NCBI RefSeq assembly: GCF_001404515.1
Contig: NZ_CXWE01000006.1
Span: 372,001-436,000 of the forward strand
Reading direction: 5' to 3'
DNA length: 64,000 nt
Source of the DNA: Roseibium album
GTDB taxonomy: Bacteria > Pseudomonadota > Alphaproteobacteria > Rhizobiales > Stappiaceae
Part shown: positions 43,770 through 52,705 of the stretch, one piece after another
Position numbering within the stretch: position 1 is the first letter of the stretch
Layout: every line of letters starts with the position of its first letter
Notes under the pieces: generated by a model
Told to the model about the DNA's origin: nothing
Seen by the model: only the letters and a program-made list of their open reading frames with translations
Database searches by the model: none
Program-made: the position numbers and the translations under genes

Positions 43770-43785
43770 ATCGTAGATATGCGAT
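43770..43785. promoter_or_regulatory. Near-palindromic operator candidate upstream of arsR
   Basis: ATCGTAGATATGCGAT is a 16-bp inverted repeat with two mismatched pairs and a perfect outer ATCG/CGAT, 34 bp before the ArsR start. ArsR-family operators commonly have this AT-centred form. Confidence 0.4.
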
Positions 43786-43875
43786 GAATGGATAAAAAAA
43801 CAAGGGGCTAAAGGAGATCGGCAGGAAACCCGTCAGGGCTCCCTGCCATTTCAACTTCATCGCCCAGAGTGCGGC

Positions 43876-45771
43876 CTAGCCTCTGTTGGCGTTGCCACTG
43901 CTCCTGTCCGGCCAGTTCAGATCACCTTCCGGGGTCAGGAACACCTGCCCGGGATAGATCAGGTCGGGATCTCTTATCTGGTCCTGGTTCGCCTGGTAGA
44001 TCGTCGTATAACGAACACCATCACCATAGAGCCGCCGCGAAATGCGCCACAGGTTGTCGCCCTTGCGGATTATGACGACCGGAAGAGACTTCTGGACGTC
44101 CGCGCCCTGGCTCCCCTGCCCGCTGCCCGCACCGGTGGCCACGACCTTGGTCAGAACAATCTGCTTGTCCTGTTCCTTTTCGAAGGTCACGGCTGCCCGC
44201 GCATCCACAGTGTTTCCGTCTTTTGCAATCAGGTCGGCCCTGACTTCCACATTCCCTTCGGCAACATTCTTGGTGCCCTCGACCAGCCATTTGCCGCTGG
44301 AATTGACCTTTGCCTCTCCCTGAAAGTCTTCGCCAACATAGACACGAACCGAGGACCCCGGCTTTCCGGTTCCCGCGACGTAGACCTTGTCCGGTTCTGA
44401 TTCGACCGCTTCAACCGTTACATCCGGAGAGGATGCAGGTTGCTGCGATTCGGTGACGGTGTCAGCAGATGCCGTGCTGGACGACGGTTGCTGAACACCG
44501 GTCCCGCTCCCTACTCCAGCGGCTGTTTCGGTCCGGGTCTGAGCGCTGCCAGCACTCGCAGTTACCGATGTACCTTCCGATTCCGGCTTTGGTTGCGGGG
44601 TGCCGGCAGGATTCGAAGCCTGTGCCCCGCCCTGACCTTCTGCATTTTCCGGTGCTGTTGTCACCGCCTGCCCCGTGCCCGTTGCGGATGCCTGCTCCCG
44701 GCCGGGTACATTCTCATCAACCGCCGCGGCCTGGCCTTCGTTCAAGACAGCAACGCCGGTTCCTTCGGCGGTGTCGGAAGAATTCCGAGGCGTCGCAGGT
44801 TGCTCTTCGGCTGCCACCTCAACAGATGGTGCCTGTGCGCCTGATCCTGCCTCGACGCTTCCGGCGGTTTGGCCATCGGCACCACCTTCCGATTGAGCAG
44901 GCTGCTGCTCGGCAGGCTGCGAAGACCGGGAATCGCCGGTATTGTCCTCCACGGCAGTCTTGGGCAAGGCAGCGATAACGGTATCGTCACCGTCTGCAGT
45001 GCGCTTGCTTGTCGTGGCTGTCGCGGACTGGTTTGCAACAGCTTGTGTTTCTGAGGTTGCGTCAGCATCGGCAACCTGTATTTCCGTCTTCGGTTTTTGC
45101 AGAATATCAGACGGCCCCTCGGAATCGTTGAGCACGACCAGTGGCTTTTCCTGACCGTCTTCAGGGACAGATACGGCAAGCCGCTGACCTGACTCCTCGA
45201 TGGCATCGCCTTTTTCATCATGGACTTCCAGCCCGACGTCATAGTCGCCTGGCTTCAACGGTTCCTCAAGAATGATTGTCCACTCACCCGCCTCATTGGC
45301 GATACTCTTGCCGACAACCTCGCCATTGGCAGTCAAAGCGACGATGGCACCCGCGTCGGAACGTCCCGCCACGACGGTTTCTCCCGTCGGCTCGACCCCG
45401 ACAACATCAAAACTTGGGCCTTCAACCGGCGCCTGCTCAGTCGCCTGGGGTGTGTCTGTTTGCGCGGAAGTTTCCTGCTCCTGCTGGCTGTCGCCAGTCT
45501 CAACGCCGATCGGTACGGACGTTGTCTGCTTTTCGACCTTGCCGGTCTTGGCTTCTCCCACTGCGGGTGCAGAAGCGGCTTCAACAGCTTCCTGAGCGGG
45601 CGGTAGAAGGGATCCGCGGTAAAAATATGCCGCTGCCAGCGCTGCCACGCCTACCGGCACTGCCACGATCAAAGTCCGGAACATTGTCTGCTTGTTCATT
45701 TTTTTCCCGTCAGAAGGCTTGCGAGCGACCCGGTCCATTACGCGGTCAGCTGCAGCATCTGCCCCTGTCAC
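43876..45771 (-). CDS. Large LysM-domain envelope protein with Ig-like domains
   Basis: Up to 631 residues, membrane-anchored near residue 35 (TLIVAVPVGVAALAAAYFY). An Ig-like/carbohydrate-binding-type fold at about 130-200 (GAIVALTANGEVVGKSIANE), a long low-complexity Ser/Gln/Ala/Glu region (220-450), a second Ig-like repeat at about 455-530 (GSSVRVYVGEDFQGEAKV) and a C-terminal LysM domain (IIRKGDNLWRISRRLYGDG, ending PGQVFLTPEGDL) follow in order. LysM binds peptidoglycan, so it likely spans from membrane to cell wall. The start is uncertain: GTG 45771 or ATG 45699. Confidence 0.8.
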   Translation of the reverse strand: MTGADAAADRVMDRVARKPSDGKKMNKQTMFRTLIVAVPVGVAALAAAYFYRGSLLPPAQEAVEAASAPAVGEAKTGKVEKQTTSVPIGVETGDSQQEQETSAQTDTPQATEQAPVEGPSFDVVGVEPTGETVVAGRSDAGAIVALTANGEVVGKSIANEAGEWTIILEEPLKPGDYDVGLEVHDEKGDAIEESGQRLAVSVPEDGQEKPLVVLNDSEGPSDILQKPKTEIQVADADATSETQAVANQSATATTSKRTADGDDTVIAALPKTAVEDNTGDSRSSQPAEQQPAQSEGGADGQTAGSVEAGSGAQAPSVEVAAEEQPATPRNSSDTAEGTGVAVLNEGQAAAVDENVPGREQASATGTGQAVTTAPENAEGQGGAQASNPAGTPQPKPESEGTSVTASAGSAQTRTETAAGVGSGTGVQQPSSSTASADTVTESQQPASSPDVTVEAVESEPDKVYVAGTGKPGSSVRVYVGEDFQGEAKVNSSGKWLVEGTKNVAEGNVEVRADLIAKDGNTVDARAAVTFEKEQDKQIVLTKVVATGAGSGQGSQGADVQKSLPVVIIRKGDNLWRISRRLYGDGVRYTTIYQANQDQIRDPDLIYPGQVFLTPEGDLNWPDRSSGNANRG

Positions 45772-45895
45772 ATATTCTTAGTCGCCCATCCATAGCCCCC
45801 TTTTGAGAGCACGGCAAGAAATCCGGCTTGAATCCCAAGGGACTTAAAACAGAATGCTTGACCTCATGGCAGTCTGAATGCCACATCTTTGCGTC

Positions 45896-46513
45896 ATGAA
45901 TACGGTTTCTCAAAATCAACTTACAAGCGTTTGTGTTTACTGCGGCTCCAGCTTTGGCTCGGACCCGGCCCACGAAGCGGCGGCCACACGGCTGGGCCAG
46001 ATCATCGCGGAGGCGGGTCTGCGTCTTGTTTACGGCGGCGGATCGGTCGGCCTGATGGGCACTGTCGCCAACGCCGCGCTGGAGTCGGGCGGCAAGGTTA
46101 CAGGCATCATTCCCCGCTTCCTGGAAAAACGGGAAGTCATGCTGGATTCTCTTGAAGATCTTGTCATCACGAACGACATGCACGAACGCAAGCATCTGAT
46201 GTTTGAAAGGGCTGACGCCTTTATCGCGCTTCCCGGAGGAATAGGCACTCTGGAAGAAGCGGTCGAAATGATGACATGGGCCCAGCTGGGTCAGCACAAG
46301 AAACCTGTCCTGCTCGCCAATATCAACGGGTTCTGGTCACCTTTGCTGGAATTGCTCGACCACATGCGGGCGCAGGGATACATTCGGCCGGACACCGAAG
46401 TCCCCTATCTTGTGGCGAAGAAGATCGAAGATATTCTTCCCATGCTGCAGCAATCGGTTTCCGAAAGGAAAACCGAGCAAGCAGGAAACTTCGCGAAGGT
46501 AACGGAACTCTGA
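45896..46513 (+). CDS. LOG family protein (TIGR00730, cytokinin riboside phosphoribohydrolase type)
   Basis: A 205-residue Rossmann-fold protein. Key motifs are VCVYCGSSFG at the start, VYGGGSVGLMG and the active-site LPGGIGTLEEAVEMMTW, with MHERKHLMFERADAF between. Members split nucleoside 5'-monophosphates at the N-glycosidic bond; in bacteria the physiological substrate is usually unclear. ATG 45896 matches the family N-terminus; an in-frame ATG at 45878 adds six residues. Confidence 0.87.
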   Translation: MNTVSQNQLTSVCVYCGSSFGSDPAHEAAATRLGQIIAEAGLRLVYGGGSVGLMGTVANAALESGGKVTGIIPRFLEKREVMLDSLEDLVITNDMHERKHLMFERADAFIALPGGIGTLEEAVEMMTWAQLGQHKKPVLLANINGFWSPLLELLDHMRAQGYIRPDTEVPYLVAKKIEDILPMLQQSVSERKTEQAGNFAKVTEL

Positions 46514-46672
46514 GTTTCCAATCGAAGAAAAAGATCATCTACAAGGCACCACCCGGCCGCAGCAAAATTCTGTTTCGAAAAGCAGGTCTTGCAGCAATTG
46601 CTGCCTGGCACTCAGAGACCCCGCCACTGGGGTTGCGCGTTCGACCAAAAGCCACCGCCTACGGACCATTCC

Positions 46673-47926
46673 ATGCAAACTACTCTCCTGGTTGAAGATG
46701 CATCGTTTTTTGAAAAGGCGATCGTCAAGAAATTGCATGATGTCGGCCGGCACCAGATCATGGTGGCGCGTAGCTACGCCGAGGCGGAAAACTGCCTGAA
46801 TTTGCCCATTGGTGAACCTGATCTGGCGCTTGTGGACCTGACGCTTCCGGATGCCCCGGACGGTGAAATCGTGGATCTATGTGAAAAGCGAAACATCCCG
46901 ACGATCGTTTTTACAAGCAGGTTTGACCCGAAGACGCGCAGCAAGATGCTGCAAAAGGGCGTGATCGACTACGTCTTGAAGGATTCTCCAGGCAGCTTGA
47001 ACTACGTTGCGGACCTGATCCGGCGATTGGCAAAAAACCCGAAAATCGGCATCCTGGTACTGGATGATGCAGGTGTCGAGCGCGAAGCCATTTCGCGGAT
47101 CGTCATGAAGCATTTGTACAAGGTCTACAAGGCAGCAAGCACCGACGAGGCACTCAAATGCCTGAGTGAAAACAGCGACATCAAGCTGGTGCTTGCCGAC
47201 TACTTCCTGCCCGGAAAGGATGGCTTTGCCTTTTTGAAAGCCGTCCGCAGATCCCAAAGCGCCGAGCAGGTTGGCATCATCGGCATGTCGGCGGTCACCA
47301 ACTCGGACAACCGGGTCCGCTTTCTGAAATACGGCGCCGCAGACTTCGTCGACAAACACTGTTCACCCGAAGAGCTGTTGCTCCGGATCTCTCAAAACCT
47401 CGACTACATCTACCGCATTGAAGAGCTGAACAACCTTGCAATGCGCGATTCCCTGACAGGGCTCTATAACCGGCGTTACTTGCTGGCAGAGGTTGCGGGC
47501 GAAATCAAATCCTGGTCTGGCGCTGATGACGACCGCAACTGGCTTGCACTGTTCGATCTCGATGGCTTCAAGGGTGTAAACGACAATCACGGACATGATT
47601 TTGGTGACGCCGTCTTAACGCGTTTTGCAGGAAACCTGACCAGTCTTTCAAAAGAGAACGATATCGTTGCGCGTCTGGGCGGTGACGAATTTTGTGTCGT
47701 GCTGCGCGACCAGTCGGAAAGCGAGATGCGAGAACGCTTGTCGGCATTTCTCAATGACGTGGAGACATCGCCCATCGAGCACAGGGGCCTGTCGATCAAC
47801 ATCAGAACGAGTATCGGCGTTGCGCCTCTGCTGGACGGCGATCTCCACGAAGCTCTCAAGGCGGCGGATCTGAGGCTCTACTCGGCAAAACGCACAGGGC
47901 CCGGTCAACTGGTGACAACGGGGTGA
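46673..47926 (+). CDS. PleD-like diguanylate cyclase, REC-REC-GGDEF
   Basis: A 417-residue response regulator with two receiver domains (about 1-120 and 125-245) and a C-terminal GGDEF domain that makes c-di-GMP. REC1 has LVEDAS, acceptor Asp in LVDLTLPD and Lys in LKDSPG; REC2 has LVLDDAG, LVLADYFLPG and DFVDKH. The active-site motif is GGDEF at 336-340. The inhibitory I-site (RxxD five residues before GGDEF) is KEND, so product feedback may be weak. The start is at ATG 46673; the upstream in-frame region has no receiver homology. Confidence 0.9.
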   Translation: MQTTLLVEDASFFEKAIVKKLHDVGRHQIMVARSYAEAENCLNLPIGEPDLALVDLTLPDAPDGEIVDLCEKRNIPTIVFTSRFDPKTRSKMLQKGVIDYVLKDSPGSLNYVADLIRRLAKNPKIGILVLDDAGVEREAISRIVMKHLYKVYKAASTDEALKCLSENSDIKLVLADYFLPGKDGFAFLKAVRRSQSAEQVGIIGMSAVTNSDNRVRFLKYGAADFVDKHCSPEELLLRISQNLDYIYRIEELNNLAMRDSLTGLYNRRYLLAEVAGEIKSWSGADDDRNWLALFDLDGFKGVNDNHGHDFGDAVLTRFAGNLTSLSKENDIVARLGGDEFCVVLRDQSESEMRERLSAFLNDVETSPIEHRGLSINIRTSIGVAPLLDGDLHEALKAADLRLYSAKRTGPGQLVTTG

Positions 47927-47944
47927 GCCCGCGCGATTCTTGTC

Positions 47945-48856
47945 TCACGACGCAACGCGATTGCGATTCCAGCTGTCAAATGTGAAGATCACCAGCGCTC
48001 CCCAGATCATCGCAAATGTCAGAAGCCGGGTCGGGTCAAGCGGCTCGTCCCAGATATAGACCGCCATCAGAAAATGCATGGACGGTGCGATATACTGCAT
48101 GAGCCCCAGCATGAAGAGCGGTAGCCTGCGGGCGGCAGCCGAAAAGCAGACCAGCGGCAGGGCCGTCACGATCCCGGTTCCAACAAGCGCGGCCAGAACG
48201 GGAAGATCGTCCAGTACAAGCGCGTCGGCTCCCCAACCGAGACTGAGCACCAGAAAACCTGCCGCAAATGGAAACAGAAGCAGGGTCTCAACGAGCATGC
48301 CCGGCGTGGCATTCACCGGTGTAACTTTGCGGACATATCCGTATCCGGCGAATGAAAAGGCAAGGATCAACGAGACCCACGGGACACCTCCCGCCAAAAC
48401 CGCCTGTACCAGAACGGCCATTGCGGCAATGAAAACTGCTGCTTTCTGGCCGCGGGACAGGCGTTCGTGAAGTACAATCAGTCCGACCAGAATACTCACC
48501 AGCGGGTTGATGAAGTAACCAAGCGAAACATCAAGCACCCGCTCCTGCTCAATCGCCCAGACAAACACCAGCCAGTTCACACCAATGAATGCGGCCGAAG
48601 TCATCAGTCCCTTGAGAACCTTCGGCTGGCGAAAGGCCTCGACAACTTCTTGCCAGCGGCCACGAAAGTAGAGGAAGAGGCCGACGAACAGCACAGACCA
48701 CACGATACGGTGCGACACCACGATATCGGCCGGAACGGAATCCGTGAGTTTGTAATACGCCGGAAAGAAACCCCACATGCAGTAGGCGGAAAGGCCATAA
48801 TACAGCCCCTGGCGCAGTTGTGCGCTGGTTTCGGCTTCCGAAACCGGATGGGACAT
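47945..48856 (-). CDS. rarD: RarD-type EamA transporter
   Basis: A 303-residue inner-membrane protein with ten predicted helices in two EamA repeats. RarD signatures include the opening GLYYGLSAYCMWGFFPAYYK, VVSHRIVWSVLFV, and QYIAPSMHFLMAVYIWDEP near the C-terminus. Substrates of RarD proteins are poorly known (linked to chloramphenicol sensitivity in Pseudomonas). It is the last gene of the cysS-GFA-cimA-rarD run, 23 bp after cimA. Confidence 0.86.
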   Translation of the reverse strand: MSHPVSEAETSAQLRQGLYYGLSAYCMWGFFPAYYKLTDSVPADIVVSHRIVWSVLFVGLFLYFRGRWQEVVEAFRQPKVLKGLMTSAAFIGVNWLVFVWAIEQERVLDVSLGYFINPLVSILVGLIVLHERLSRGQKAAVFIAAMAVLVQAVLAGGVPWVSLILAFSFAGYGYVRKVTPVNATPGMLVETLLLFPFAAGFLVLSLGWGADALVLDDLPVLAALVGTGIVTALPLVCFSAAARRLPLFMLGLMQYIAPSMHFLMAVYIWDEPLDPTRLLTFAMIWGALVIFTFDSWNRNRVAS

Positions 48857-48879
48857 CTGTTCTGCCTTTCTGGCGCGCC

Positions 48880-50475
48880 TCAGGCCAAGTCGGCTTTCAG
48901 CAGTGCAAATGTGATGGAATCGACCAATGCCTGAAACGAGGCATCGACAATATTCGGAGAAACACCGATCGTGAACCAGCGACGCTGTGTCTTTGTGTCG
49001 TGGCTTTCAATCAGCACGCGCGTGACAGCACCTGTACCTCCATTCAGGATTCGAACCTTATAGTCAATCAGTTCCAGACCCTCAATTGCCGTCTGGTACT
49101 TTCCGAGATCCTTTCGAAGTGCCATGTCGAGCGCATTCACCGGTCCGTTCCCCTCCGCGACCGACATGCGTGTCTCGCCATCGATATCAACCTTCACAAC
49201 CGCTTCGGAAACTGTGATGAGATCGCCGATCGCGTTAAAGCGGCGCTCAACCATCACCTTGAAGGAATTGACGTCGAAGTAGCGCGGCACCTCTCCAAGT
49301 TCCCGCCGCGCCAGCAATTCAAACGACGCGTCGGCAGCCTCATAAGCATAACCTTCCGCCTCTCTTTCCTTCACGAGTGCCAGCAGGCGGTCGAGATTCG
49401 GATCGGACTTGTCGACTTCAATCCCGACCCGGGCAAGTTCGCCCATCAGATTGCTTTTGCCTGCCTGATCGGACACGAGAACCCTGCGCTGGTTACCGAC
49501 AACCTCCGGTGCAACATGTTCATAGGTCTTGGGATCCTTCAGGATCGCCGAGGCGTGAATTCCTGCCTTGGTCGCAAAAGCCGTTTCTCCGACATAGGGA
49601 GCTTGCCGGTCCGGAGAACGGTTCAGGATCTCGTCGAATGCATGCGATATCGACGTGACATCCTTGAGCTGCTCCTCGCTTACGCCGATCTCAAAACGGC
49701 TTGAAAAGGCGTTTTTGAGCTTCAATGTCGGAATCAGCGTGATCAGGTTGGCATTGCCGCATCGCTCACCAAGTCCATTGAGCGTTCCCTGGATCTGTCG
49801 CACGCCTGCATCCACCGCGGCCAGCGAATTGGCGACCGCATGGCCGGTGTCGTCATGGGTGTGAATGCCAAGATGCGCACCCGGCACGACCTCCTGAACC
49901 CTGGTGACGATGTGATAGATCTCATCGGGCAGCGTTCCGCCGTTGGTGTCGCACAGGACCACCCAACGCGCTCCCGCCTGATACGCGGTCCGGGCACAAT
50001 CCAGGGCGTAATCCGGATTGGCCTTGAAGCCGTCGAAAAAATGTTCGCAGTCGATCAGCGCTTCCTTGCCGGCCGCAATCGTGGCGGACACGGTGTCATG
50101 GATCGAATCGAGATTTTCCTCGTTGGTACAGCCCAGTGCAATCTCGACATGATAGTCCCACGCCTTGGCAACAAAACAACAGGCATCGGACCGGCTGGCA
50201 AGAACCTGTTGCAGACCAGGGTCATTGGACGCTGACCTTCCCACACGCTTGGTCATGCCGAATGCCGTGAAAAGCGCCTGTTTGGTCCGTTTTTCGCCGA
50301 AAAATTCCGTGTCACCCGGATTGGCACCCGGGTATCCGCCTTCGATGTAATCAACGCCCAGCCGTTCCAGCAGTTCCGTAATGACAATCTTCTCGTTTAC
50401 GGAAAAATCGATGCCGCTTGTCTGTGCACCGTCTCGAAGCGTGGTGTCGAAAAGATAGAGGCGTTCCTTGGTCAT
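48880..50475 (-). CDS. cimA: Citramalate synthase
   Basis: A 531-residue member of the 2-isopropylmalate/homocitrate synthase family, CimA type (TIGR00977): pyruvate plus acetyl-CoA to citramalate, giving a threonine-independent route to isoleucine. The TIM-barrel active site is FDTTLRDGAQTSG at the start, with GIHTHDDTGHAVAN and GLGERCGNANL; the C-terminal LeuA allosteric domain follows (about 400-531). ATG 50475 has AGGAAA upstream and the family N-terminus; an in-frame ATG at 50496 adds seven residues. Confidence 0.9.
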   Translation of the reverse strand: MTKERLYLFDTTLRDGAQTSGIDFSVNEKIVITELLERLGVDYIEGGYPGANPGDTEFFGEKRTKQALFTAFGMTKRVGRSASNDPGLQQVLASRSDACCFVAKAWDYHVEIALGCTNEENLDSIHDTVSATIAAGKEALIDCEHFFDGFKANPDYALDCARTAYQAGARWVVLCDTNGGTLPDEIYHIVTRVQEVVPGAHLGIHTHDDTGHAVANSLAAVDAGVRQIQGTLNGLGERCGNANLITLIPTLKLKNAFSSRFEIGVSEEQLKDVTSISHAFDEILNRSPDRQAPYVGETAFATKAGIHASAILKDPKTYEHVAPEVVGNQRRVLVSDQAGKSNLMGELARVGIEVDKSDPNLDRLLALVKEREAEGYAYEAADASFELLARRELGEVPRYFDVNSFKVMVERRFNAIGDLITVSEAVVKVDIDGETRMSVAEGNGPVNALDMALRKDLGKYQTAIEGLELIDYKVRILNGGTGAVTRVLIESHDTKTQRRWFTIGVSPNIVDASFQALVDSITFALLKADLA

Positions 50476-50530
50476 TTGGCGTTTCCTACCTGGCAACTGG
50501 CCGGGACTTTTGTTCTCATGTTGTGACGCA

Positions 50531-51019
50531 TTACGCAGGTGGCCAATCGTCCGTGTCGTGATCCGGGTGCTGATTGGAAATGATGGATTTCAGAAATACC
50601 GCCGCATCGCTGTCTTCTTCTGTGCGCCTTTCCGGTATTTCGGGCATCCGGTCGGCATAGGGCAGTTTCCCCTCGACACCGTACTGGACCACCGGAACGA
50701 TCTCGTGCGGATGATCGAAGGCACCAATGGCGATGCCGATATCACCCGGAGCCTCATAAGTGAGCGGTGTTCCACACCTGGCACAGAACCCGCGGGCAAC
50801 GTGGTTCGAGCTCTGAAAACGTGTCGGTTCACCTCTGGTCCAGACGAGCTCTGCACCATCATGAAGACCAACGAGGGGAGCATACAATGACCCAAAGGCC
50901 TTCTGACACATCCGGCAATGACAGATCGAGGCGGTTCCCAGTTGCCCATCAACCCGAAACCGCACTGCCCCGCACTGACAGCCGCCGGCATGCCCGCTTG
51001 CAGGTTTGCCCACGGTCAT
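50531..51019 (-). CDS. GFA family (Mss4-like zinc) protein
   Basis: A 162-residue protein of the glutathione-dependent formaldehyde-activating enzyme family. The zinc ligands are in [19 protein letters not shown] and CARCGTPL. Despite the name, most members have no proven activity. Its ATG overlaps the cysS stop (ATGA, 4 bp), so translation is coupled, and cimA follows. Confidence 0.84.
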   Translation of the reverse strand: MTVGKPASGHAGGCQCGAVRFRVDGQLGTASICHCRMCQKAFGSLYAPLVGLHDGAELVWTRGEPTRFQSSNHVARGFCARCGTPLTYEAPGDIGIAIGAFDHPHEIVPVVQYGVEGKLPYADRMPEIPERRTEEDSDAAVFLKSIISNQHPDHDTDDWPPA

Positions 51020-52431
51020 CGCTTGAGCTCCCAGGTCGTGAGGCGTTCGCCGGTTTCTGAGTCTTTGGAATCCCTTAGAAGAATTCCTTGAGATGCCAGT
51101 TCAGCCCGGATGCTGTCCGCCTCTGTCCAGTCTTTCGTCTTCAATGCTTCGAGACGGCGGGTCACGGCGGCCTCGACTGCGGTCTCGTCGACACCCGACA
51201 TATCCGCTTCGACCGGCGCAAGCCCCATCAGGTTGGCGGTCGCAGAATAGGTCGCAAGTCCCGACGGGTCCTTGCCGGCTTCAACCGCCAATGCGTGCAA
51301 TGCCTGAATAACCCCGGCCGTATTCATGTCGTCGGCGAGCATTTTGACAACATCGGCATCCGGGGCCGCGGTCGTCTCGACAAGCTTCGGCCATTTCGAC
51401 AGAAGGTTCTCTGCTTCTTCCAGTTTGCGCACGGAAAAGTCGATCGGCTCGCGGTAATTTGTCATCAACATTGCCAGACGCAGCACCTCGCCGGGCCACT
51501 TCCGACCACCGAAGTTTTCTGTTTCCAGCAGCTCCTGGATGGTGAAGAAATTGCCCTCGGACTTGGACATCTTCTTGCCTTCAACCTGCAGGAAGCCGTT
51601 GTGAAGCCAGTAGTTGGCCATGGTCCGTGTACCATGGGCACAGCGTGACTGGGCAATCTCGTTTTCATGATGCGGGAAGATCAGATCGAGCCCGCCGCCG
51701 TGAATATCGAAGACCTGTCCGAGGTGATACTCACTCATGACGGAGCACTCGATATGCCAGCCTGGCCGCCCCCTTCCCCAGGGGCTTTCCCAACCCGGTT
51801 CCTCGTCCGATGACAATTTCCAGAGCACGAAATCGCCAGGGCTTTTCTTGTGCCTGTCGACAGCAACGCGGGCTCCGGCCTTCTGCTCATCGAGTTTGCG
51901 TTTCGACAGTCCCCCGTAATCCGGCATCGACGCGGTATCGAACAGCACTTCGCCGCCCGCCTGGTAGGCGTGCCGTTTTTCAATCAGTTGCCCGATCATC
52001 TTGACCATACCGTCAATATGCTGGGTAGCACGTGGTTCGTGATCAGGCTGCAGAACGCCAAGCGCCCTGATATCCTTGTGGAACTGGTCCGCGGTCCTTT
52101 GAGTTACCTTTGCGATTGCATCATTCAAGGGTAGGTCAGGATGATCCCGCAACGCCCTCGCGTTGATCTTGTCGTCGACGTCCGTGATGTTGCGCGCATA
52201 GGTCACATGGCCTGGGCCGTAAACATGGCGCAGCAACCGATAGAGTACGTCGAAGACGATGACCGGCCGTGCGTTTCCGATATGCGCGAAGTCATAGACC
52301 GTCGGTCCGCAGACATAAAGGCGTACGTTCTCATCATCAATGGCCCGGAAGTCTTCCTTTTCCCGGGTCAACGTATTGGTGAACTTCAAGCCCTTGCTCG
52401 TGCCGGATCTCAGTGTCTCAGCGGCGCTCAT
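51016..52431 (-). CDS. cysS: Cysteine--tRNA ligase
   Basis: Class I aminoacyl-tRNA synthetase of 471 residues. The HIGH motif is [14 protein letters not shown] is intact ([11 protein letters not shown]), and the zinc ligands include the first Cys in YVCGPTVYD and the WHIECS motif. The C-terminal helical tRNA-binding domain (about 380-471) is present. It heads the cysS-GFA-cimA-rarD operon and is divergent from the L,D-transpeptidase gene. Confidence 0.96.
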   Translation of the reverse strand: MSAAETLRSGTSKGLKFTNTLTREKEDFRAIDDENVRLYVCGPTVYDFAHIGNARPVIVFDVLYRLLRHVYGPGHVTYARNITDVDDKINARALRDHPDLPLNDAIAKVTQRTADQFHKDIRALGVLQPDHEPRATQHIDGMVKMIGQLIEKRHAYQAGGEVLFDTASMPDYGGLSKRKLDEQKAGARVAVDRHKKSPGDFVLWKLSSDEEPGWESPWGRGRPGWHIECSVMSEYHLGQVFDIHGGGLDLIFPHHENEIAQSRCAHGTRTMANYWLHNGFLQVEGKKMSKSEGNFFTIQELLETENFGGRKWPGEVLRLAMLMTNYREPIDFSVRKLEEAENLLSKWPKLVETTAAPDADVVKMLADDMNTAGVIQALHALAVEAGKDPSGLATYSATANLMGLAPVEADMSGVDETAVEAAVTRRLEALKTKDWTEADSIRAELASQGILLRDSKDSETGERLTTWELKR

Positions 52432-52705
52432 GTCAAACGGTCTCCTGGCCGGCTGACCGGGCGATCCGTCTCAGGGAAAATCATGCCAAGAGGGAACGGC
52501 CACAGCCAGCGGTGTCGCTAGCTGCAAATAATGGTGATCGAAATGATGTTCCGTGTGGCCGTCATCATGGCCGCTTTATGGACCGGAACCGCAAACGCGG
52601 TCAAGGCTGCATTTGTTCTCCGCTTCCGACAAGGCCACGGTGTGGCGTTGGCGCCTCAGGTCACATCGACTACACTCAATCTGCCGGGAATCAGAGGGGG
52701 TTCAT

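Noticed and set aside
46600..46672. GCCACTGG-like motif resembling the B12-box of cobalamin riboswitches
   Set aside because: No other cobalamin riboswitch block is present and the downstream gene is a diguanylate cyclase, so chance is the better explanation.
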